Assembly (NCBI GenBank): GCA_016788885.1
Contig: JAEURX010000005.1
Span: 1-63,542, forward strand
Length of the DNA: 63,542 nucleotides
DNA from: Nitrospira sp.
GTDB taxonomy: Bacteria > Nitrospirota > Nitrospiria > Nitrospirales > Nitrospiraceae
Direction of reading: 5' to 3'
The notes below the pieces were generated by a model. That model was given only the letters and a program-made list of their open reading frames with translations, made no database searches and was not told the DNA's origin. Below are positions 1 through 8,040 of this stretch, one piece after another; position 1 is the first letter of the stretch; each line of letters opens with the position of its first letter. The translations under genes and the position numbers were made by a program.

Positions 1-312
1 GGGTACGACCGGTATAACGTGTCGGACAATGACGGCGTGGCGTCGCTGACGGGGAACGCGGTCTGGCTCAAGGAGAACCCGAAGGCCCTGCTCAAGATCT
101 CCGGGCACTGCGATGAACGCGGTACCCATGATTACAATCTCGTGCTCGGTGAAAAACGTGCCAAGGCGGCGAAGAGCTTCCTGGTCGACATGGGCGTCAA
201 CGCCAAGCAGGTCGCGATCATCTCCTACGGGAAGGATCGTCCCTTCTGCGCCGATCATGATGAAGTCTGCCATCAACAGAACCGGCGCGGCCACATGTTG
301 CTGCGCAAATAA
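1..312 (+). CDS. pal: Pal, peptidoglycan-associated lipoprotein (3' part)
   Basis: The frame is open from base 1 and gives the last 103 residues, so the signal peptide and lipobox lie outside the window. What is seen is an OmpA-like peptidoglycan-binding domain with the Pal core GHCDERGTHDYNLVLGEKRA, then a SYGKDRP stretch and the closing NRRGHMLL. In the Pal family this domain binds diaminopimelate in peptidoglycan and anchors the Tol-Pal system to the outer membrane. Two cysteines (FCADHDEVCHQ) flank a loop that in many Pal proteins reads ECxEDCW. Upstream tol genes would be expected but cannot be seen. Confidence 0.93.
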   Translation, partial: GYDRYNVSDNDGVASLTGNAVWLKENPKALLKISGHCDERGTHDYNLVLGEKRAKAAKSFLVDMGVNAKQVAIISYGKDRPFCADHDEVCHQQNRRGHMLLRK

Positions 313-620
313 TCGAGAGGCCCCGGCGTCTGCCCCTGAGGCGCCGGGGCCAGGTGTGAGCCGCCCTGTCCCTTTCCCTCTTCCCTATTCCGTCTCTCGC
401 CCCACTTCCGTCATCACCACCCGAGTTCCTCGATGAGCCTCGAGGGCATCGTTCCCTTCTGGCAGGGCTGTCGGTAGATTTTTGGTCCGGCCGAGACGAT
501 ACCTTCCGGTTTGACGCGTCTGCCTTCTGCGGGAGCATGGTGACAATACGCGGGAGCTTATGGTATTGAGCCTCAGCGGGGACAGACGTTCTGCCCCTCA
601 TTCGCCGAAGGAGTATGCTC
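313..620. other. Intergenic stretch after pal
   Basis: No convincing gene here. It holds a GC-rich hairpin just after pal (listed separately) and the ribosome-binding site AAGGAG at 608-613 for the next small gene. Open frames on the minus strand through this stretch are arginine-rich and look like shadows. Confidence 0.5.
319..351 (+). terminator. Hairpin after pal
   Basis: A perfect 10-bp inverted repeat, GGCCCCGGCG at 319-328 and CGCCGGGGCC at 342-351, with a 13-base loop, begins 7 bases after the pal stop. No T-run follows, so it may be a Rho-assisted end or a 3' mRNA-stabilising hairpin rather than a canonical intrinsic terminator. Confidence 0.5.
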
Positions 621-785
621 GTGAACCAGCGCTTTGGAATTACCGTGAAGTTTTTAATTTCAGCCGACTCGCCGGAAGAGGCTGAGGAGATTATCGAATC
701 TGCCTGCGAGAAAATGGCGTCATCCATCCATGAAGGGGATGTCAGCTACGAAGGCATTGAGGATATCGAAGAGGAAGATGAGTAA
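621..785 (+). CDS. Small acidic protein, 54 aa
   Basis: A 54-residue protein beginning MNQRFGITVKFLISADSPEE and ending in an acidic tail (EDIEEEDE). I do not recognise a family. The GTG at 621 was chosen because AAGGAG at 608-613 lies 7 bases upstream; an in-frame ATG at 615 is too close to that site. The alternation of a beta-like start (GITVKFLISAD) with a long acidic helix (SPEEAEEIIESACEKMA) looks like a small folded alpha/beta protein. It lies between pal and the DUF3422 gene on the same strand, but 125 bases separate it from the latter. Real-gene status rests on the ribosome site and the composition. Confidence 0.55.
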   Translation: MNQRFGITVKFLISADSPEEAEEIIESACEKMASSIHEGDVSYEGIEDIEEEDE

Positions 786-909
786 TGACGCTGTCCGTCT
801 TGGCCGCCAGTAATGCCGTGGGTCGATGCCGGCCACGCCGGGGTGCTGCATCGGGTCTGTGGGACGAGCGACCGGGGCGGTTTTCGTTTCAGTCGGAGAT
901 GCGGACGTT

Positions 910-2301
910 ATGACGGACTCAGTCGAGCCTGCCGGAGCCGATTCCCGTCCTGCGGGATTTCTGAACCGGATTCATCAGTCCAATAAGCAGTATCTCCCGC
1001 AGTGGCTCGGTGTGCCGGCGCACATTCATCACGTCGCGTACCGGATGGCCAATCCGCCGGTGGAACGACCCAACAGTCGCCGGGAGTTTCAGCATCTGCT
1101 CCAGGCATTGGAAATTAGCGAAGGCGCGATTGAGGAGCGCTTTGGCTATGGGTTCAAGGTTGCGGCCAACGGAGACCGCTTGGTGGTGGTGTGGGAAGCC
1201 CACACGGAGTACTACAGCTACCAGGTCTGGCATGTGCTCAAGGACGCGAGCGCCCCGTTGGATTTCGGCCCGATCACGTTCCCGGGGTATGTTATGCCCC
1301 TCTGTCCCCTCGGCGTTCGGGTGAACGCCCTGGACCTGCTCTTTCTGCCTCAAGATCTGCCGCTCGAGCGGGAACTGCCTGCGAGACTCCCCGGCGCCAT
1401 GGTGTACGGGAGTCGGATTCTGGGGGACGATATTGTGGCGGTCACCAGTTTCACGCCCGATGAGTTCGATCGGGAGCGATATCTGGTTTGTTCAACCTCG
1501 GAGCAGGTGCTCCGGCAACAGGTGGCGAAAGTGGTGGATACGATCGTCGCGATCGAAAACTACTATCACCTGGTCATGTTGCCGATGAAGGCCTTCTCCC
1601 GGGCGGTCGATCAAATTCATGACTATGAGCAACGGCATCTCTATCAGCGGGCCGTACTGATCGAGCAGTTGGGCGGGACCACTCCGCCGACGATGCAGAA
1701 GTGGCTGACGGTCCTCACGCAGGACCTGCTGCAAGTGAGCCGGTTGGCGGAATCGATGCGATATCGGCTGTCGGCCTCGGTGCCCTACGACCGTATCGTG
1801 CAAAGCAACCTGGCGGCGTTACAGGAGCGGCCCTATCCTCCGCTTCGGCAAATCTCGGAATATGTGAGTTGGAAGATCACCGGCGTCACAGACGGCTATC
1901 AACAGTTGCTCCGCCGCATCGATGCCATGGAGAAGGATTTCGAGGCCACCGTCGCCGTCCTTCGTACCCACATTGAACTGCGGTTGCAGGAGCAGAATAT
2001 TCAACTGCAGGATCAGAACATGAAGTTGCTGGCCAGCGTGGATTCCACAACACGCGCGCAGGCGATTCTCCAACGTACGGTTGAGAGCCTCTCCGTGATC
2101 GTCATCACCTACTATCTGACAGGCTTGGGCGGCTATGTGCTGAAGGCTTGTTACGAGATGGGGTGGATCAAGAATGCCAATGTGGCGACGGCGATTTTCG
2201 TGCCGATCGCGTTCGCGATTTCCTTCACCCTCATGACGGTGGGGAGGACAATCATCGTCAAGCGGATGGCGAATCCCGCCACGGACCCTGGGGGACACTG
2301 A
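910..2301 (+). CDS. DUF3422 family membrane protein
   Basis: 463 residues from the ATG at 910; the frame is open back to 826 but the extra residues are low-quality. The N-terminal half has the DUF3422 pattern: a VAYRMANPP segment, then VVVWEAHTEYYSYQVWHVL, close to the family's WExHTEF motif. A central helical region contains a heptad-like LRLQEQNIQLQDQNMKLL segment. Two hydrophobic helices near residues 398-418 and 430-452 close the protein, as is usual for the family, which suggests an inner-membrane anchor with a cytoplasmic body. No function is established for the family. No strong ribosome site sits at 910 (CGGAG is 12 bases upstream), so the start is uncertain. Confidence 0.78.
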   Translation: MTDSVEPAGADSRPAGFLNRIHQSNKQYLPQWLGVPAHIHHVAYRMANPPVERPNSRREFQHLLQALEISEGAIEERFGYGFKVAANGDRLVVVWEAHTEYYSYQVWHVLKDASAPLDFGPITFPGYVMPLCPLGVRVNALDLLFLPQDLPLERELPARLPGAMVYGSRILGDDIVAVTSFTPDEFDRERYLVCSTSEQVLRQQVAKVVDTIVAIENYYHLVMLPMKAFSRAVDQIHDYEQRHLYQRAVLIEQLGGTTPPTMQKWLTVLTQDLLQVSRLAESMRYRLSASVPYDRIVQSNLAALQERPYPPLRQISEYVSWKITGVTDGYQQLLRRIDAMEKDFEATVAVLRTHIELRLQEQNIQLQDQNMKLLASVDSTTRAQAILQRTVESLSVIVITYYLTGLGGYVLKACYEMGWIKNANVATAIFVPIAFAISFTLMTVGRTIIVKRMANPATDPGGH

Positions 2302-2373
2302 CGTCCCTCTTGGGCTGCTCCACTCAAGGAGCGGGTGCTCCCCGAACCCAGAGCCAGGTGGTAATGAAGCCGC

Positions 2374-2403
2374 GACCGCATTCGCCTGGCCTAGGCGGCG
2401 GTC
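2374..2403. terminator. Convergent-gene hairpin
   Basis: GACCGC at 2374-2379 pairs with GCGGTC at 2398-2403, with an inner CGCC/GGCG pairing. It sits where the rightward DUF3422 gene and the leftward PilZ gene converge and overlaps the PilZ stop. There is no strong T-run, so the terminator call is tentative. Confidence 0.35.
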
Positions 2404-2753
2404 AATTCCTTCCTGTCGGGCGTGGTTCCGACAGTCGACTCTTCCAGGACGAGCCCGATCAAGCGCTGTAGACGGCTCTGCTCGTCCTGACGCACTCGAA
2501 TGAACTCCACACCAGCCTTCTGCTCGGTTGCCCAACGAACTTTCGCGAGCCCCACGGTCAGCGGTCTGGCCTGATCCGGTGCCATGACGTGCAACTCAAG
2601 ATAGTCGCCTGGTCGAACGGGAAGAGTCGTTTCGATGGCGCAGCCGGGCGCCGAAAGATTGATGAGCGTGCCCTGGCCGAACATTGAGTCTCCGGAGAGC
2701 CGAACTGGGTAGGCGACGGTCACGCGGGCGGATGAACGAAGATCCATGTCCAT
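2391..2753 (-). CDS. PilZ-domain protein
   Basis: A single-domain protein of 120 residues. The start LRSSARVTVAYPVRLSG keeps only part of the usual RRxxR c-di-GMP arm (R-S-S-A-R), followed by LINLSAPGCAIETTLPV, the equivalent of the D/NxSxxG motif, and a C-terminal VGLAKVRWATEQKAGVEFI strand typical of PilZ. The weakened arginine arm makes c-di-GMP binding less certain. The start is well supported: AAGGAGG lies 7 bases before the ATG. A 27-residue tail after the domain carries no motif. It is related in layout to the PilZ gene at 3577, and both may read out second-messenger levels; the targets are unknown. Confidence 0.85.
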   Translation of the reverse strand: MDMDLRSSARVTVAYPVRLSGDSMFGQGTLINLSAPGCAIETTLPVRPGDYLELHVMAPDQARPLTVGLAKVRWATEQKAGVEFIRVRQDEQSRLQRLIGLVLEESTVGTTPDRKELTAA

Positions 2754-2863
2754 GGTAAGGCCTCCTTGCCTTCACCCTCGATTTCTGAGGGCCTACAGAC
2801 CTTTTCGGTAGGGGTTTTTCTGAACTTTAGCGGGGCGGCTAAGAACGCCTGCTTGTCACGGAA

Positions 2864-3055
2864 TCAAGGGGAATCCTTAGGAGTTCCTGTGGGAGGAACC
2901 GGAGGTGCCAGGGGGGCGTTCGGGAGCGGGCGATGGCTTGTCAGCCAGAGTGCCAAAGGAATACCGATAGGAAACGGGAGGAGGATGAGCAGGAGAAGGG
3001 CAAGGGGGCTCCCCTTGGGCGCTCGGGGAATTTGTAGCTGCTTCAGGGGGAACAT
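2864..3055 (-). CDS. Small proline-rich membrane protein, 63 aa
   Basis: From the ATG at 3055 the product is 63 residues: a basic start (MFPLKQLQIPRAPKGS), one hydrophobic helix (PLALLLLILLPFPIGIPLAL) and a proline-rich tail. GAGGAG with a 7-base spacing precedes the ATG, which is the main reason to believe it. It lies 11 bases downstream of the 50-residue gene at 3067-3219, so the two probably share a transcript. No family recognised. One TM with a positively charged start suggests the C-terminal tail faces the periplasm. Confidence 0.5.
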   Translation of the reverse strand: MFPLKQLQIPRAPKGSPLALLLLILLPFPIGIPLALWLTSHRPLPNAPLAPPVPPTGTPKDSP

Positions 3056-3066
3056 GGCGAGTCTCC

Positions 3067-3219
3067 TCACCCCTTCCACATTGAGTCTTCCGCGTGAGAG
3101 GCCCCATGCCCCTGCGCTGGTTCCGGAGCGAGGTTCTGCCGCAGGAGATCCGTAACCCAGTGGAGGACCAGGGTGGAAAACGCCGCCACCGCGATGAGCA
3201 TGTCCAAGCTTAGTTCCAT
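3067..3219 (-). CDS. Small membrane protein, 50 aa
   Basis: A 50-residue ORF starting MELSLDMLIAVAAFSTLVLH, with one predicted membrane helix (residues 3-20) and a hydrophilic His/Glu-containing tail (QGHGASHAEDSMWKG). AGGAGA lies about 6 bases upstream of the ATG at 3219. Its stop is 11 bases before the start of the next small membrane gene, a spacing typical of an operon, and that gene's ribosome site overlaps the end of this one. No homologous family recognised. Confidence 0.5.
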   Translation of the reverse strand: MELSLDMLIAVAAFSTLVLHWVTDLLRQNLAPEPAQGHGASHAEDSMWKG

Positions 3220-3576
3220 GATGTCTCTCCTGTGACGTGATGAAGGAGCTGCTCTATGCGTTCAATGCAGCAACCCCTATGCCAGTCTGATCTCGATTGT
3301 CTCCGGTCAATGGTCACGTTGATTCAATGGGATGCCCCATCGTGATCATTGCAGTGAACGGAATGGGTGGTCCGGAAGGGGAAAAACAGATACGGCACCG
3401 TATCCTTCCCGATACGTAGGACGAACCGCGCGTATGTATCCAGAACACCTGCAGGCGCTGTTACTCGCGAGCAGGTGATTCTGGGGGATGCTGGTTGATT
3501 TCGGAAGCTGAACAGCGTATCCATCTCAGGTGGTGCCACGGAATGACGGAACACCACGCCTTTCTGAAAGGAACTT
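3220..3576. other. Intergenic stretch between divergent genes
   Basis: 357 bases separate the leftward mini-operon from the rightward PilZ gene, so the promoters of both should be here. I see no RNA gene and no convincing ORF; a 77-codon minus-strand frame at 3324-3557 lacks a ribosome site and any recognisable composition. AAAGGA at 3567-3572 serves the downstream PilZ gene. Confidence 0.5.
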
Positions 3577-3897
3577 GTGGAGCGTCGCGATAGCCCTCGT
3601 TATGAAATTCAGGTGCCGCTCACCTTTTCCGGCCAGTCCATTGCCGGAAGCGGGTTGATGACCAGCCTCTCCAAGGAAGGCTGTCACGTCGTCAGTGAAG
3701 ACTCACTTCCTGCCAGGGCCTGTCTCTCCCTCCACGTTGAGTTTCCGGCGCCCTACGAACCCTTGACGGTGGAGGTCGCGGAGGTACGGTGGACAGATGC
3801 CACCGGGTTTGGGCTCGTCTTTGTGCATGTACACGACGAAGAGCATGCCAGACTGCAAAAGTTTATCGATTGGTTAAAGCGGACGCAGAATAACTAG
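3577..3897 (+). CDS. PilZ-domain protein
   Basis: A single-domain protein of 106 residues that is mostly PilZ. It opens with the complete c-di-GMP arm RRDSPRY (RRxxxR) and continues with MTSLSKEGCHVVSEDSLPA, the second binding-motif region, and a VEVAEVRWTDATGFGLVFVHV strand pair. It starts at a GTG with AAAGGA 4 bases upstream. Similar in layout and ending (LQKFIDWL versus LQRLIGLV) to the PilZ protein at 2391-2753, pointing to a common origin. PilZ proteins of this size act as c-di-GMP-responsive adaptors; no partner gene is adjacent. Confidence 0.88.
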   Translation: MERRDSPRYEIQVPLTFSGQSIAGSGLMTSLSKEGCHVVSEDSLPARACLSLHVEFPAPYEPLTVEVAEVRWTDATGFGLVFVHVHDEEHARLQKFIDWLKRTQNN

Positions 3898-3942
3898 TCC
3901 CTTGTCTGCCCAATGAAGGGCTACCTTGGTCAGTGGTTTTCG

Positions 3943-4863
3943 TTAATGGGCTCGAGGCGGGACTTCAACATGCACGTCCACGAAATTGTCTGATGTCCCT
4001 GCAGGAAACGGGGGAAACGGGTGGGCGTTCACTACGGCCAGCAGTGCAGCCTGGTCGAGCTTCAGGTCCCCGGAACTCCGTTCGACTTCAATGAGCTGCG
4101 CCTCTCCGTTTGCATAGAGCCGAAAGCCGATGCCCGGTCCTCGCCGTAACGCGGTGACCTGGCGACCTCCGGGGTCGTCCTGTAGCCGTTGCCGGATCAA
4201 TCCCTGCAGCATTTTCCAATAGCCATCCTGCCGTGCCAGATTCCGAGTTCCGACCAGTTCCTCTTCGTTCACCTGGCCTTCCAGGAGGGCGAGGTCTGCG
4301 GGTGCGTGCTGAAGGTGTCGCAGGCCCTCAGTCATCTGCAGCGAAAGGTCTGCCGGACCTCGGTGGTGATCCGCGTAGCCTGGAATGGCGATCGTGATGA
4401 TGACGGTGCGACTGAGCAGTGGCTCCACCTGTTCCCCGCGCGGGCGACCGATGAGAATGTGAACGGTCGTCGCTTTTGGGGGTGTCCCTATGGTGCTCGA
4501 CAGTCGGCCCAGGTCGACGGTGGTGGAATACCCATGTCGGTGGTGGTCCATGTCCATCGGCACGATGTACGGGGCTGTGTCGGGGATTTCGAACCGGGCG
4601 AGCAGCGGGATGCCTTGCCAGGCCGGTGAATCGGGGACGTGAATGAAGACCGTGAGTCGACGATTGACCGGTATGGAGCCGAACAAGCTGTCGGCGGGCA
4701 ACTCGATCTGGAGATCTTGCGGTGCGAGTTGGATGGGCGATCCGTTCGCGTATGGCGCCCCGCCAGTGAGTGCCAGCACTCCCGGGATCAGCAGGCGCAG
4801 GGACCATTGACGGAAACGGGCGCATGCCGGGGTGAACAGTCGATGAAACACATGAGATCGCAT
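3943..4863 (-). CDS. Secreted protein with TonB C-terminal-like domain
   Basis: 306 residues from the ATG at 4863 (alternative ATG at 4908). An N-terminal signal sequence (RLLIPGVLALTGGAPYANG) is followed by about 180 residues with no family I recognise, rich in beta-type sequence. The last 85 residues match the TonB/TolA C-terminal fold: a helix WKMLQGLIRQRLQ, GIGFRLYANGEAQLIEVERS, SSGDLKLDQAALLAVVNAHP, and FPPFP before the last strand. Proteins with this domain contact outer-membrane or periplasmic partners. ExbB/ExbD and a TonB-dependent receptor are not nearby. It could be a stand-alone TonB-C protein rather than an energy transducer, because the proline-rich TonB linker is missing. Confidence 0.72.
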   Translation of the reverse strand: MRSHVFHRLFTPACARFRQWSLRLLIPGVLALTGGAPYANGSPIQLAPQDLQIELPADSLFGSIPVNRRLTVFIHVPDSPAWQGIPLLARFEIPDTAPYIVPMDMDHHRHGYSTTVDLGRLSSTIGTPPKATTVHILIGRPRGEQVEPLLSRTVIITIAIPGYADHHRGPADLSLQMTEGLRHLQHAPADLALLEGQVNEEELVGTRNLARQDGYWKMLQGLIRQRLQDDPGGRQVTALRRGPGIGFRLYANGEAQLIEVERSSGDLKLDQAALLAVVNAHPFPPFPAGTSDNFVDVHVEVPPRAH

Positions 4864-5048
4864 GATCGTGCTCGCGTGGGTGGGCGACGCTGTTCGTGTC
4901 TCTCTCATGAGTATCACGAGGTGGACGGGGCACCTACTCAAAGTCGGAAACCTGCCGACACACTCGCGCAGAGGTTGCGTAGATCGCAGGGATCAGGCAG
5001 GATGTCGCCTCGCGGGTGTGCACCTCACTGATGAACCTAGGGCCTACT

Positions 5049-6560
5049 ATGGATCTTCCCCGGCTTCGTACTCCGTGCGTGATGGTCATTTTCGGGATCG
5101 ACGGCGATCTTGCGAAGCGGAAACTGCTTCCAGCCGTCTACAATCTCATGGCCGGGCAGTTCCTGCCGGAAGAATTCGCCATTGTGGGACTCGATCGGCC
5201 GGAAAGTACGACCGAGGCTTTTCGAGAAAAATTGGATCGGGTCATGGGCGAGTATTTGCCCGTGTCCGCCGACCGAGCGGTCTGGCAGGCGGTGTTGCAA
5301 CGCGTGCATTACCTGGCTGGGGATTTTCAGGAAGGAAGTACCTATCGCCGGCTCAATGATCTCCTGTCGGAAGTGGACAGGACCACCGAGACCAAGGGGA
5401 ATTACATTTTCTATCTGGCGACCATTCCGGGATTGTTCGGCAGAATCGTGACGCATCTCGGCGAGTACGGGTTGACGGTCGAACGGGAGGGAATCTGGCG
5501 TCGAGTCATCATCGAAAAGCCGTTCGGACATGACCTGGATTCCGCGCGGGCTCTCAATCATGAACTGCAACGTGTGCTGCAGGAACGTCAGATCTACCGG
5601 ATCGATCACTATCTCGGCAAGGAAACGGTGCAGAACATCCTGGTGTTCCGGTTTGCCAACGGCATCTTTGAGCCGGTGTGGAATCGGCGATATATCGATC
5701 ATGTGCAAATCACGGTGGCGGAGAGCCTCGGGGTCGAACACCGCGGCCGATACTACGAACAGGCCGGCGCCTTGCGGGACATGGTGCCGAATCACCTCCT
5801 GCAGCTGCTCTGTTTTTTGGCGATGGAGCCGCCCAACTCCTTTGCCGCGGATGCCGTGCGCGACGAGAAAGCCAAGGTCCTACGTGGCGTGATTCCACTG
5901 AGTTCCCTCGACGTCTTGCGGTTTGTCGCGTTTGGTCAGTATGGCCAGGGGGCGATCGACGGGAAGCCTATTGACGGGTATCGCGCGGAACCGCATGTAG
6001 CTCCGGAGTCGATGACAGAGACCTTCGTGGCGATGAAACTCTTTGTCGACAACTGGCGCTGGGCCGGAGTGCCGTTTTATTTGCGGACGGGAAAACGCAT
6101 GACCCGGCGTTTGACCGAAATTGTGGTCCAATTCAAGTGCGCGCCGTTTATGTTGTTTCGAAAGACTCAAGTCGATCGGTTGGCCCCGAATGTGCTCGTC
6201 ATCCGGATCCAACCGGACGAGGGTATTTCTCTGCATTTCGGCGCCAAGGTTCCGGGACCGACGGTGCGGATCGGGACCGTGGATATGGATTTTCAGTATG
6301 CCGACTATTTCGGGAATGCTCCGCATACCGGGTACGAAACGCTGCTCCACGATGCCATGGCCGGCGACGCGACGCTGTTTCAGCGCGCCGACAACATCGA
6401 ATTGGGCTGGTCGGTCGTGCAGATGATTCTGGATGTCTGGAAGTCTCTTCCCGGGCCGGCGGCCTTTCCGAACTATCAAAGCGGAAGCTGGGGCCCTCCG
6501 GAAGCCGACGCGCTCTTGCGGCGCGAGGGCCGAGAGTGGTGGAACGGCGGGCAGGCCTAG
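5049..6560 (+). CDS. zwf: Glucose-6-phosphate 1-dehydrogenase
   Basis: 503 residues from the ATG at 5049 (ATGs at 5031 and 5016-frame extensions add nothing family-like). It oxidises glucose 6-phosphate to 6-phosphogluconolactone with NAD(P)+, the entry of the oxidative pentose phosphate pathway. The Rossmann motif is [14 protein letters not shown], the substrate signature [13 protein letters not shown] is intact, and [18 protein letters not shown] follows as usual. The Asp in GIDGDL replaces a Ser/Thr more common there. Length is normal (about 490-515). No 6-phosphogluconolactonase or 6-phosphogluconate dehydrogenase gene is adjacent. msrA follows 31 bases downstream on the same strand, so the two may be cotranscribed. 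Confidence 0.95.
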   Translation: MDLPRLRTPCVMVIFGIDGDLAKRKLLPAVYNLMAGQFLPEEFAIVGLDRPESTTEAFREKLDRVMGEYLPVSADRAVWQAVLQRVHYLAGDFQEGSTYRRLNDLLSEVDRTTETKGNYIFYLATIPGLFGRIVTHLGEYGLTVEREGIWRRVIIEKPFGHDLDSARALNHELQRVLQERQIYRIDHYLGKETVQNILVFRFANGIFEPVWNRRYIDHVQITVAESLGVEHRGRYYEQAGALRDMVPNHLLQLLCFLAMEPPNSFAADAVRDEKAKVLRGVIPLSSLDVLRFVAFGQYGQGAIDGKPIDGYRAEPHVAPESMTETFVAMKLFVDNWRWAGVPFYLRTGKRMTRRLTEIVVQFKCAPFMLFRKTQVDRLAPNVLVIRIQPDEGISLHFGAKVPGPTVRIGTVDMDFQYADYFGNAPHTGYETLLHDAMAGDATLFQRADNIELGWSVVQMILDVWKSLPGPAAFPNYQSGSWGPPEADALLRREGREWWNGGQA

Positions 6561-6591
6561 AGGCGTGCTGGAATCGAACGCGAGGTTGGTG

Positions 6592-7137
6592 ATGACGCAG
6601 GGCGGGATGGAGATTGCCACGCTGGCGGGAGGCTGCTTTTGGTGTCTGGAAGCGGTCTATGACCAGGTCAAAGGCGTGCACTCGGTTGAATCCGGATATA
6701 TCGGCGGTCAAGTGGATGAGCCGACCTATGAGCAAGTGTGCGGCGGTCGAACCGGTCATGCGGAGGCGGTGCGGATCACCTTCGATCCTTCGGTGGTGAG
6801 CTATCGCGATCTGCTGAACGTATTTGTTGTCATTCATGATCCGACGACAGTGAATCGACAGGGGAACGATATCGGGACCCAATACCGTTCCGCAATTTTC
6901 TATCACTCCCCCGAGCAACAACGTTGCGCGCAGGAAGTGATTGCGGCTGTGACGGAAGCGGGCCTCTACCAGAATCCGGTGGTGACCGAGGTGGTCCCGG
7001 CGACGCAGTGGTTCGAAGCGGAACGCTACCATCAAGAGTACTTTGCGCGGAATCCGTTTGAAGGGTACTGCGCGTATGTGGTGGGGCCAAAGGTCGCGAA
7101 GTTCCGCCAGAAGTTTTCGTCTCTACTCCGGGGGTGA
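6592..7137 (+). CDS. msrA: Peptide methionine sulfoxide reductase A
   Basis: 181 residues from ATG 6592, where GAGG lies 6 bases upstream; ATG 6607 is the alternative. MsrA reduces methionine-S-sulfoxide in proteins. The catalytic motif GCFWCLEA is near the N-terminus, followed by VESGYIGG, CGGRTGHAEAVRITFDP and GNDIGTQYRSAIFY, all standard for the family. A C-terminal FEGYCAYVVGPKVAKFR carries one Cys that may act as the resolving residue. Located directly after zwf, an NADPH source, which fits the thioredoxin-dependent recycling of the enzyme, though that link is only inferred from proximity. Confidence 0.95.
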   Translation: MTQGGMEIATLAGGCFWCLEAVYDQVKGVHSVESGYIGGQVDEPTYEQVCGGRTGHAEAVRITFDPSVVSYRDLLNVFVVIHDPTTVNRQGNDIGTQYRSAIFYHSPEQQRCAQEVIAAVTEAGLYQNPVVTEVVPATQWFEAERYHQEYFARNPFEGYCAYVVGPKVAKFRQKFSSLLRG

Positions 7138-7158
7138 TCGAGAAACGGCAGGCCGACC

Positions 7159-7593
7159 CTAGACGCGCTTGAGCAGCCTGAACATGCCGTCGCGCAGGTC
7201 CTGAAGCACACTTGGTTGCTGGGTGACCTGATATCGTTTGATGAGAAGCTCTGCTTGAGGCGGACAGAACGGCCACTCGATGGCACTCTTGCCCTGGACC
7301 TGAGCCAGCAGGTCCTCATCCGACTCCTCTGCCGAGGCATGAAGGACGATCATGGGATCTTTGGGGTCGAGGAGGCAGGTCGAGTCATAGCCGGCTTGCC
7401 GGTGCTGCTCCGGTCGGTAGAGGGCGACCTTGTGCGCCCCCGTTGAGAAGACGGTGTCCCCTTCACGAATCGGCCCCTCCGGTGCCAGGGAGAACAGCAC
7501 CATCGGAGTGAGAATGATCACCGCTGCGGCCGCAGCAATGGACCAGAGTGGCGGCTCAGTTCCCTGTCGAGGGAGCGTAGTGGGTCGATTCAC
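7159..7593 (-). CDS. Hypothetical single-pass membrane protein
   Basis: 144 residues from a GTG at 7593; GGAGG lies 12 bases upstream, a long but usable spacing. One membrane helix (SIAAAAAVIILTPMVLFSLA, about residues 18-37) is followed by a soluble domain with two Cys (STCLLDP, WPFCPPQ). The later LHASAEESDEDLLAQVQGKSA and a final amphipathic helix QDLRDGMFRLLKRV are not from a family I know. Convergent with msrA, 21 bases away. Probably anchored in the inner membrane with the C-terminal domain outside. Confidence 0.6.
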   Translation of the reverse strand: MNRPTTLPRQGTEPPLWSIAAAAAVIILTPMVLFSLAPEGPIREGDTVFSTGAHKVALYRPEQHRQAGYDSTCLLDPKDPMIVLHASAEESDEDLLAQVQGKSAIEWPFCPPQAELLIKRYQVTQQPSVLQDLRDGMFRLLKRV

Positions 7594-7717
7594 AGTGCTG
7601 ACGGGCCTCCATCCGATGGGACTTGCGTCCCCGTCCCAACTACTTCACACTCACGTTCCCGCGCAAGTCGGTCATCTTACCCGATGCGACGGAGAAAGGC
7701 GCGCACCGACACGGAAT

Positions 7718-7861
7718 ATGGTCTATTGTCCCATGTGTTCAGGCAGTGCCAAACGCGTGGCCCGGCACGGCTGGAAGGATTTCTTTCTGCATTTGATGGG
7801 CTACTATCCATTCCGATGCACGCTCTGTCACCATCGCTTTCGCTTGCGTCGCCGTACCTGA
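7718..7861 (+). CDS. Mini zinc-ribbon protein, copy 1 (47 aa)
   Basis: A 47-residue protein with Cys pairs at 4/7 and 34/37 (YCPMC and RCTLC), which should form one zinc ribbon. Between them lies a hydrophobic WKDFFLHLMGYYPFRC stretch. By my hand count the sequence matches the next ORF (8041-8184) at 25 of 47 positions with no gap, so the two are paralogues; this shared pattern is the main evidence that both are coding. The motif RCxLCxxRFxxRR recurs in the N-terminal ribbon of the PilZ protein at 33656. No strong ribosome site precedes the ATG. The frame is open upstream, but the extra residues are unlike the paralogue. Confidence 0.6.
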   Translation: MVYCPMCSGSAKRVARHGWKDFFLHLMGYYPFRCTLCHHRFRLRRRT

Positions 7862-8040
7862 GTGCCGATTTCCATCTGTGACTTCGGATTCACACGTTCA
7901 TTATTGTGCCAGTGTGAGTCACCCCATGGCTGTTTGGCTGATCGCTTCGTCGTCCAAACTAGACTTGCATCGCCTCGGGAAGATTCAGTAGGATTCTTTT
8001 CCGAAGCGGTACCATGGTCTCAAGCGAATGAGTGGGTTAC

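Noticed and set aside
218-727. Long minus-strand open frame upstream of the DUF3422 gene
   Set aside because: Arg-rich composition without a family, and it overlaps the pal end and the small acidic ORF, both with better support.
2766-3155. Plus-strand frame of 129 codons
   Set aside because: Opposite to two small genes that have good ribosome sites; composition Gly/Arg-rich and no start signal.
3324-3557. Minus-strand 77-codon frame in the intergenic stretch
   Set aside because: No ribosome site, no recognisable pattern.
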